From Methanomicrobiales archaeon (GTDB taxonomy: Archaea; Halobacteriota; Methanomicrobia; Methanomicrobiales; JACTUA01), in NCBI GenBank assembly GCA_028678715.1, contig JAJRCY010000048.1:1-6706 (forward strand): a DNA stretch of 6,706 nucleotides, in the 5' to 3' direction. The position numbers and the translations under genes were made by a program. The first letter of the stretch is position 1; every line of letters starts with the position of its first letter. Of this stretch, positions 1-5,226 are shown in pieces. The notes under the pieces were generated by a model. It was not told where the DNA came from. It did not search any database and saw only the letters and a list, made by a program, of their open reading frames with translations.

Positions 1-1448
1 AGGGCCTCCAGCTCCGCGATGGTGCCCACGACCCGGTGTGCCCCGCAGGCCCGGCAGGTCCAGATGGGGATGGGGATCCCCCAGTAGCGCTGACGGGAGA
101 TGCACCAGTCCCGGGCTTCCTTCAGCCAGTCGTGGAACCGGGCCGATCCCGCCCACTCCGGGTACCAGGTGACCCCTTTAATCTCCTCGAGCATCGCATC
201 CCGGAGCTCGGAGGCCTTCAGGAACCACTGCTCCGTCGCCCGGTAGATGATCGGGGTCTTGCACCGCCAGCAGTGGCCGTAGCGGTGGGTCACCTCGCCC
301 ACGGACAGGAGGGCGTCCCCCAGGTCCTCCAGCACCTTCAGGTTGGCCTCCCTGACATGCATCCCCCGGTAGCTGCCCCCCTCGTCGGTGAAGCGGCCTG
401 CCGCGTCCACCGGGCAGAAGACCGGCAGGTGCTCCCGGATCCCCAGCAGGTAATCGTCCCACCCATGGCCGGGGGCGATGTGGACGATCCCGGTGTTCTC
501 GATGGTAACAAAGTCCGCCGCCACCACCCGGTGGCGGTGGGATGCCTGGAACGGCACCCGGGACGCCAGGGGGGAGAGGTACTCCATCCCCACCAGGTCG
601 GAGCCGAGCCGTTTATCCAGGACCGTGAAGTCTTTGTATCTCCCTTTCCTGAGAACCAGGTCCAGCAGGTCGTCGGCCACCCAGAGGATCTCCTCCACCC
701 CGTCCTTCCGTGCCTGCACCTTCGCGTAGATCACCTGGGGGTGTACGGCGGCGGCCACGTTCGCAGGGAGCGTCCAGGGGGTTGTCGTCCAGATCACCAG
801 GTACTCGCCCACCGCCCCCCGGACCGGGAACTTCACGAAGAGGGACGGGTCGGTGGCGTCCCAGTACTCCACCTCGGAGTCGGCGATGGCCGTCTCGCAG
901 CGGGGGCACCAGTTCACCACCCGGTGGCCCTGCTCCAGCATCCCCTCCTCCTCGGCCCGGGCGAGCGTCCACCAGGCCGCCTCGATGTAGTCCTCGCTGA
1001 TCGTCAGGTAGGGGTGGTCAAAGTCCAGCCAGACCCCGAGCGATTTGAACTGCTCGGACATCACGTCCCGGTTGGTCTCGGCGAACCGCCGGCACTCTTC
1101 GATGAACCGGCCGATGCCGTAGGCCTCGATGTCCTTTTTCGAGGAGAATCCCAGCCGGTGCTCCACCTTCACCTCGATGGGAAGACCGTGCATGTCATAC
1201 CCTGCCCGCTCGATGATGTGGCGTCCCTTCAGCCGGTGGTACCGCAGGATGCTGTCCTTCAGGATCTTGTTCCAGGCAGTGCCCAGGTGGATGTTCCCGG
1301 TGGTGTAGGGCGGGCCATCCACAAAGAAGAAGGGGGCCCCGTGGCTCCGGAGCTCCCTCACCTTCCAGTAGATCCCCTGGCGGTTCCAGAACTCCCGGAC
1401 CCACTGCTCGACCTTTCCTGCCTCATAGGTGCCTGCGGCCTCCTTCAC
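1..1448 (-). CDS. ileS: Isoleucyl-tRNA synthetase, N-terminal 482 residues (runs off left edge)
   Basis: Cytoplasmic class I aminoacyl-tRNA synthetase that charges tRNA-Ile with isoleucine. Translation of the minus strand shows the HIGH-type signature as GNIHLGTAWNK (about residues 51-61) after PPYTTG. It is followed by the zinc-type motif NWCPRCETAIADSE near residue 180, the CP1 editing-domain signature WTTTPWTLPANV near 219, the editing-domain GHGWDDY segment near 325, a second CxxC in CWRCKTPIIYRATEQWF near 394, and RQRYWGIPIPIW near 455. The KMSKS loop and the anticodon-binding C-terminus lie beyond the window. The GTG at 1448 gives the start MKEAAGTYEAGKVEQWV, which matches the usual archaeal N-terminus. 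An in-frame ATG at 1493 would add 15 poorly conserved residues. Upstream of the GTG there is only a G-rich stretch (1455-1459) and a distant GGAG (1463-1466). The reading frame is intact to the edge. The family assignment is very secure; the start is moderately so. Confidence 0.96.
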   Translation of the reverse strand, partial: MKEAAGTYEAGKVEQWVREFWNRQGIYWKVRELRSHGAPFFFVDGPPYTTGNIHLGTAWNKILKDSILRYHRLKGRHIIERAGYDMHGLPIEVKVEHRLGFSSKKDIEAYGIGRFIEECRRFAETNRDVMSEQFKSLGVWLDFDHPYLTISEDYIEAAWWTLARAEEEGMLEQGHRVVNWCPRCETAIADSEVEYWDATDPSLFVKFPVRGAVGEYLVIWTTTPWTLPANVAAAVHPQVIYAKVQARKDGVEEILWVADDLLDLVLRKGRYKDFTVLDKRLGSDLVGMEYLSPLASRVPFQASHRHRVVAADFVTIENTGIVHIAPGHGWDDYLLGIREHLPVFCPVDAAGRFTDEGGSYRGMHVREANLKVLEDLGDALLSVGEVTHRYGHCWRCKTPIIYRATEQWFLKASELRDAMLEEIKGVTWYPEWAGSARFHDWLKEARDWCISRQRYWGIPIPIWTCRACGAHRVVGTIAELEA

Positions 1449-1544
1449 CGTGTTCCCCCGTACTCCTGTTCCCAGAGGTTTGTTTCTCCCCATCAAAGCA
1501 TTTTTCGGATGGCTTCCCCCATCCCTTTTCCGGAGGCAGGGGGG
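1449..1544. promoter_or_regulatory. Divergent intergenic region between ileS and the TIGR00725 gene
   Basis: These 96 bp separate two divergent genes and should hold both promoters. On the minus strand, an A-rich element reading CGAAAAATGCTTT (within 1495-1508) resembles an archaeal BRE/TATA box. It would place ileS transcription starts around 1470-1480 with a short leader. No convincing TATA box is seen for the plus-strand gene. The promoter call is inference from base composition and spacing only. Confidence 0.3.
1532..1536 (+). promoter_or_regulatory. Shine-Dalgarno GGAGG of the TIGR00725 gene
   Basis: GGAGG sits 8 bases before the ATG at 1545. This favours that start over the in-frame ATG at 1509, which lies upstream of the site and lacks its own ribosome binding sequence. 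Confidence 0.7.
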
Positions 1545-1991
1545 ATGAGCGTCCAGATCGCGGTGATCGGGAAGGAGGAGTGCACGCCGGAGGAGGCGGA
1601 GGCGGCGGAGAACATCGGGTACCTGATCGCGGCCAACCACGAGATCCTCCTCTGCGGGGGCGGAGGAGGGGTCATGGAGGCGGCCTGCCGGGGGGCCCGG
1701 GAGCAGGGGGGGACGACGGTGGGGATCCTCCCCGGCAGGGGGACGGGCAATCCCCACCTGGACGTCGCGATCCGGACGAACCTGGGCCACGCCCGGAACG
1801 TGGTGCTGGTGGAGTCCGCCGACGCCGTCATCGCTGTCGGGGGCGGCTACGGCACCCTCTCCGAGATCGCCGTGGCCCTGAAGCTGGAGAAGCCGGTCTT
1901 CGGTTACCGCACCTGGGAGATCGACGGGGTGTTCCGGTGCGCGACCCCCGAGGAGACGGTGGTCATGGCGATCCGCGCTGCACGCCTGTGA
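1545..1991 (+). CDS. TIGR00725 family (LOG/DprA-like Rossmann-fold) protein
   Basis: A 148-residue cytosolic protein with a nucleotide-binding Rossmann-like fold. It opens with the strand QIAVIGK (residues 4-10) and then shows a glycine-rich loop CGGGGGVMEAACRGA (37-51), GILPG (60-64), and a second glycine loop AVGGGYGTLSE (97-107). This arrangement is typical of the lysine-decarboxylase-like/LOG superfamily. Residues 99-104 read GGGYGT instead of the PGGxGT of cytokinin-activating LOG phosphoribohydrolases, and the length is short. Both fit the TIGR00725 subfamily, whose biochemical role is not established, so no reaction is assigned here. The start at 1545 is chosen for its GGAGG and because VQIAVIG begins the fold. 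It is divergent from ileS. Its last 29 bp overlap the 3' end of the convergent moeA-PBP gene, leaving no room for an intergenic terminator. The long open frame upstream of 1545 in the same phase is antisense to ileS and is not regarded as coding. Confidence 0.88.
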   Translation: MSVQIAVIGKEECTPEEAEAAENIGYLIAANHEILLCGGGGGVMEAACRGAREQGGTTVGILPGRGTGNPHLDVAIRTNLGHARNVVLVESADAVIAVGGGYGTLSEIAVALKLEKPVFGYRTWEIDGVFRCATPEETVVMAIRAARL

Positions 1992-3816
1992 GGGCCGTGT
2001 CGTAGCCGCCCATGGCCGCGAGCCGGTCCCGGAAGGCGGGGGACCGGATGGCACCGACCAGCGCCCTGACGCGCGCATCCGCCATGTGCTCCCTCCTTAC
2101 GGCCAGCTCGTACCGTTCCTGCCCGACCGGCACGAATGCGAGGCCCAGCGCCTTTGCCGCGCTGTACACGCAGATCCCGCAGTCCGCCTCCCCCGACTTC
2201 ACGGCGAGAGCCACGGCCAGGTGGGTGGTCAGTTCCCGGTCGTATCCCGGAAGGGATGCCGGCGAGATGCCCTTCTCCGCGAGGAGGTGATCGAGGAGCA
2301 TCCGGGTCCCGGAGCCCTTCTGACGGTTCACGAACCGGTGGGAGGGGATGTCCGCGAGATCCAGCCCGTCCCGGGAGACCACCCCCTGTTCCCTCCCCGC
2401 CACGCAGACCAGGTCCACGTCCGTGCCCGGCAGGTACCGGTCCAGGTACCATGTGTTGTAGGTCCCGTCCGGCCCCAGCAGGTGCATGGGGGCGGCATGG
2501 CACTCGCCCCTCCCGAGGGCCAGGAGCCCGGCCAGGGAACCGGCAGGGGCGGCATGGAGATCCACCGATGGCCGGACCAGGTCGGCCAGGTGGTCGAGCG
2601 CGGGGTCATGGCTCCCCGTGAGGAGGAGCGCCTGCTCCGCCTCCGCCCGGGGGACCATCAGCCGGGCGATGACCGGGGACCCCGCCTCCACCCCCTCGGC
2701 TGCGGGATCGATCCGGAGAAAGGCGTTGGCCCGGACGGCAGCCATCTGCACACCGGCACCCCGGGAGAGGGGCTCCGCCACCCACCGGTCCCCTACACGG
2801 GCCACCGCGGAAAGGACGAACTCGGTGATGCCGGGCTCCGAGGCGATGCTCCGGGTCACGCGGGCCTCCAGGCACTCCTCTTCCGGCAGGGGAAGGCCCC
2901 AGAGCCCGAGAAGCGGGGCCGCGATCTCCCGGAGCACGGTCAGGGCGGACAGGGGATAGCCGGGGAGGCCGATGACCGGCTTCCCCTGCACCCTCCCCAG
3001 GATCACCGGTTTCCCCGGCTTCATGGCCACGCCGTGGAAGAGCACCTCCCCCACCTCCGCGATGACGGAGGCGGTGTAGTCCCGGGTGCCTGCCGATGAC
3101 CCGGCAGAGACGATGGCGAGATCGTTCTCCCGCACCGCCCGGACCAGGGCCTCCCGGATCAGTGACGGGTCATCCGGGACCCGCGGGTAGCGGGTGCAGC
3201 GGGCCCCCTGGGCCTCGACAAAGGCAGCTGCCATCAACGAGTTGGACTCCACCACCTGCCCCGGGCCCGGGTCCTGGCCGAAGGGCACCAGTTCGCTCCC
3301 GGTGGGAACGATCCCCACGCGGACCGTGAGTACCTCCACGTCCCGGATGCCGAAGGCGGCCAGTGCCCCGATCTCGTGGGCGCGGATCCGGTGCCGGGAG
3401 GGGACCACCATCTCTGTCACCCCGATGTCCTCCCCCACGGGCCGGACATGCTGCCAGGGGCTCACCGGCCTCCGGATCTTGTACCTCTCCCCATCCTGCC
3501 AGACCTCCTCGATCATGATCACGGCATCATACCCTTCCGGGAGCACGTTCCCCGTGTTCACCCGGACCGCGTGGGGGAGGGTGAGGGGGTGCTGCTCGTC
3601 AGCCCCAATGGTTTCTGCCGCCCGGACCGCGATCCCGTCCATGGCCGCCAGGTGCACCTCCGGCTGGGAGAAGCGGGCGAAGATGGGTGTTGCCGTGACA
3701 AGATCCACGGCTTCGGGCAGCGGAACCCTGACGGTGGCGGGGTGCAGGGCAAAGGACGAGGCAAGCACCCCCGGTATGTTCGCGAGCGGGGTCAGATCCA
3801 GGTACCGCTTCACCAC
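1963..3816 (-). CDS. MoeA-like molybdopterin molybdotransferase fused to a PBP-like (oxyanion-binding) domain
   Basis: A 617-residue two-domain protein with no signal peptide or membrane segment, so probably cytoplasmic. Residues 1-390 form a full MoeA: AMDGIAVRA (58-66), NTGNVLPEGYDAVIMIEEV (87-105), RPVGEDI (125-131), PTGSELVP (171-178), SAGSSAGTRDYT (237-248), HGVAMKPGKPV (261-271) and GLPGYPLSA (283-291), then the C-terminal domain IV. MoeA inserts molybdate or tungstate into adenylylated molybdopterin. Residues about 395-610 match the PBP-like domain (PF12727/COG1910 type): LTGSHDPALDHL (399-410), GSLAGLLALGRGECHAA (426-442), YNTWYLDRYLPG (453-464), FVNRQKGSGTRMLLD (495-509), and GYDRELTTHLAVALAV (524-539). 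Such domains resemble molybdate/tungstate-binding proteins; intracellular oxyanion sensing or delivery is inference. It begins with tandem GTG codons at 3816 and 3813, overlapping the moeA stop by 7 or 4 bases. A very strong Shine-Dalgarno lies just upstream. The C-terminus overlaps the convergent TIGR00725 gene. Confidence 0.93.
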   Translation of the reverse strand: MVKRYLDLTPLANIPGVLASSFALHPATVRVPLPEAVDLVTATPIFARFSQPEVHLAAMDGIAVRAAETIGADEQHPLTLPHAVRVNTGNVLPEGYDAVIMIEEVWQDGERYKIRRPVSPWQHVRPVGEDIGVTEMVVPSRHRIRAHEIGALAAFGIRDVEVLTVRVGIVPTGSELVPFGQDPGPGQVVESNSLMAAAFVEAQGARCTRYPRVPDDPSLIREALVRAVRENDLAIVSAGSSAGTRDYTASVIAEVGEVLFHGVAMKPGKPVILGRVQGKPVIGLPGYPLSALTVLREIAAPLLGLWGLPLPEEECLEARVTRSIASEPGITEFVLSAVARVGDRWVAEPLSRGAGVQMAAVRANAFLRIDPAAEGVEAGSPVIARLMVPRAEAEQALLLTGSHDPALDHLADLVRPSVDLHAAPAGSLAGLLALGRGECHAAPMHLLGPDGTYNTWYLDRYLPGTDVDLVCVAGREQGVVSRDGLDLADIPSHRFVNRQKGSGTRMLLDHLLAEKGISPASLPGYDRELTTHLAVALAVKSGEADCGICVYSAAKALGLAFVPVGQERYELAVRREHMADARVRALVGAIRSPAFRDRLAAMGGYDTALTGVQRGSP

Positions 3817-5012
3817 AGGATCACCTCCACCACTTCCCCGGCCTCCATCCCCTCACGCTCCGCGGGGACCACAACGACTCCATCGCTCGCAGCGAGCGTG
3901 TTGAGGAGCCCGGACTTCCCGAAGACCGGCCGGGCGAGATCTCCCTCAAGCCGCACCCGCACCCAGTCCTCCCGCCCCTTGGGCGAGGGGATGTTCTCGG
4001 CCAGGTGTGCCCCCACCCTCCGCTCGGGAGGAAGGCCCCCGGCCATCACCCCGATCAGGGGCCGGACCAGCGCCCGGAGCACGATGTATGCCGAGGCCGG
4101 GTGGCCGGGGAGCCCGATCACCGGCTTTCCCTGCACCTGACCCAGGATGGTGGGTTTCCCCGGCTGGAGGGCGATGCCGTGGGCCAGGACCTCCCCCCGC
4201 TCTGCGATGGCGGAGGCGCAGTGGTCCCGGGCATCCTTGGAGGATCCCCCCGAGACCAGGACCGCGTCGCACTCAAAAAGCGCCCGGTCCAGGGCAGCCC
4301 GGAGCAGGCCCTGCTCATCCTTCACGATGCCGAAGCACCGCGGCACGCAGCCGTGCTCCTGCAGGAACCCGGCGCAGAGAGAGGAGTTGACGTCCCTCAC
4401 CTGCGATGCGGAGGGGAAGGCGGTGACCGGCACGAGCTCGTTCCCGGTGGAGATGATCCCCACCCGCGGCTGCCGGAACACCAGGATCCGGCTCCTCCCG
4501 GCCGCGGCCAGCACGCCCAGGTCCTGGGGCCGGAGCCTCCTGCCCTTCGGGAGCACCATTCCTCCCCGCGGATAGTCCTCCCCCCGCGCCAGGACGTTCT
4601 CCCCCTTCGCCACCGGCCTGCGGATGAGTACCAGGTCCCTTGCCTGCTCGGTATGCTCCACCATCACGACAGCGTCTGCACCGTCAGGGAGAACAGCGCC
4701 GGTGGGGACATACAGACATTCACCGGGAGCCACGGCCCGGTCCGGTACCCCCCCCATGGGCACGGTGCCCATCCACCGGAGCATCGAGGGAACCGCGTCC
4801 CCCGCCCCGGTGGTATCGGCTGCCCGCACCCCGTAGCCGTCAACCACCGACCGGGTGAAGCCGGGGATGTCGGTATCGCTGGGCACATCTGCCGAAAGTA
4901 CCCGGTGGAGCCCCTCCCCCAGGGGGATCTCTTCGGTTCCTCCCGGTGCGGCAGCGGAGGTGAGGATCCGGATCGCCTCCGCGACCGGGATCACCGAGAA
5001 GAAGAGGCTCAT
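3810..5012 (-). CDS. moeA: Molybdopterin molybdenumtransferase MoeA
   Basis: A 400-residue stand-alone MoeA, close to the usual family length of about 400. It catalyses insertion of molybdate (or tungstate) into molybdopterin-AMP, the last common step of Mo/W cofactor synthesis, in the cytoplasm. Visible motifs: SVVDGYGVRAADT (55-67), PTGAVLPDGADAVVMVEHT (103-121), ARGEDYPRGG (142-151), GIISTGNELVP (185-195), RDVNSSL (206-212), SGGSSKDARDH (254-264), HGIALQPGKPTILG (278-291) and GLPGHPASA (300-308), with a domain IV ending in LAASDGVVVVPA (372-383). The conserved aspartate of the VDGY motif (D58) and the NEL glutamate (E192) are present. The ATG at 5012 overlaps the stop of the preceding small gene as ATGA, and the TGA at 3812-3810 overlaps the next gene. 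Co-transcription and translational coupling are therefore likely. It is paralogous to the following gene. Whether it handles Mo, W or both cannot be read from the sequence. Confidence 0.95.
   Translation of the reverse strand: MSLFFSVIPVAEAIRILTSAAAPGGTEEIPLGEGLHRVLSADVPSDTDIPGFTRSVVDGYGVRAADTTGAGDAVPSMLRWMGTVPMGGVPDRAVAPGECLYVPTGAVLPDGADAVVMVEHTEQARDLVLIRRPVAKGENVLARGEDYPRGGMVLPKGRRLRPQDLGVLAAAGRSRILVFRQPRVGIISTGNELVPVTAFPSASQVRDVNSSLCAGFLQEHGCVPRCFGIVKDEQGLLRAALDRALFECDAVLVSGGSSKDARDHCASAIAERGEVLAHGIALQPGKPTILGQVQGKPVIGLPGHPASAYIVLRALVRPLIGVMAGGLPPERRVGAHLAENIPSPKGREDWVRVRLEGDLARPVFGKSGLLNTLAASDGVVVVPAEREGMEAGEVVEVILW
3819..3828 (-). promoter_or_regulatory. Full-length Shine-Dalgarno GGAGGTGATC before moeA-PBP
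   Basis: On the minus strand the last codons of moeA contain GGAGGTGATC, a 10-base complement to the canonical 16S rRNA 3' end (GATCACCTCC). The GGAGG core lies 7 bases before the GTG at 3816 and 10 before the GTG at 3813. It supports initiation at one of these tandem GTGs and independent strong loading of the downstream cistron. Confidence 0.75.
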
Positions 5013-5185
5013 GGGAAGCAGCCGAGCTGACAGCCCCTGATCTTGATATGGTGGCGGTTGCAGTAGTCACCGATGTCGGCAATGGGGATGTGGAACCGGC
5101 CGGAGATGGCAAAGGCCTGCGGGCACTGGATCTCCTTCCCGATGCCCATCTCCTGGAATGCCTTCTGGATCTTCGCGTCGTCCAT
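5009..5185 (-). CDS. Small helix-turn-helix-like protein with CQLGC motif, leading the moeA operon
   Basis: A 58-residue protein. Its ATG is at 5185 and its TGA overlaps the moeA ATG (ATGA, 5012-5009). It opens MDDAKIQKAFQEMG. Residues 21-47 (CPQAFAISGRFHIPIADIGDYCNRHHI) look like two helices with a turn: an AFAI.. helix, a short loop at HIPI, and an ADIGDYCNRHHI recognition-like helix. It ends with IKIRGCQLGCFP (47-58). Four cysteines stand at residues 21, 42, 52 and 56, enough to bind a metal or form a redox site. I recall similar short proteins with a CQLG ending beside molybdenum-cofactor genes in anaerobes, but cannot verify this. The tight overlap and good codon use argue that it is real. 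As the operon's first gene it may be a small regulator or metal-responsive accessory; this is inference. A weak AGGA lies 12 bases upstream. Confidence 0.75.
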   Translation of the reverse strand: MDDAKIQKAFQEMGIGKEIQCPQAFAISGRFHIPIADIGDYCNRHHIKIRGCQLGCFP

Positions 5186-5223
5186 GGTAACAGTAATTCC
5201 TGTACATTGTCATAGTGTTTACT
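5186..5223. promoter_or_regulatory. Short divergent promoter region between the moeA operon and dtdA
   Basis: Only 38 bp separate the divergent start codons, and this stretch is AT-richer than the neighbouring genes. Archaeal core promoters need about 25-30 bp from TATA to start site. Promoter elements must therefore reach into the opposite gene, or the transcripts are leaderless. No clear TATA box can be named. The TGTACA palindrome at 5201-5206 lies in the middle. Confidence 0.35.
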
Positions 5224-5226
5224 ATG
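5211..5226. repeat. Perfect 6-bp inverted repeat covering the dtdA start codon
   Basis: CATAGT (5211-5216), loop GTTT, ACTATG (5221-5226). The right arm contains the ATG of dtdA (5224-5226) and the left arm contains the alternative GTG start at 5215 in part. It could be an operator read as DNA or a weak mRNA hairpin that hides the start. Chance occurrence of so short a repeat cannot be excluded. Confidence 0.4.

Noticed and set aside
36..1544. Long open frame on the plus strand opposite ileS, in phase with the TIGR00725 gene
   Set aside because: It lies antisense to the clear IleS coding sequence, its product is proline/histidine-rich with no recognisable domain, and the real start with GGAGG is at 1545. 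High GC makes such shadow frames common.
2086..3099. 337-codon open frame on the plus strand across the moeA-PBP gene
   Set aside because: It is the complementary shadow of a gene with strong MoeA and PBP motifs, with low-complexity G/P/R-rich translation and no motif of its own.
4005..5030. 341-codon open frame on the plus strand opposite moeA
   Set aside because: It is an antisense shadow of the moeA gene, with composition typical of GC-rich reverse frames.
5201..5206. TGTACA as an isolated operator
   Set aside because: A six-base palindrome is too short to call on its own, so it is noted only as part of the divergent region.
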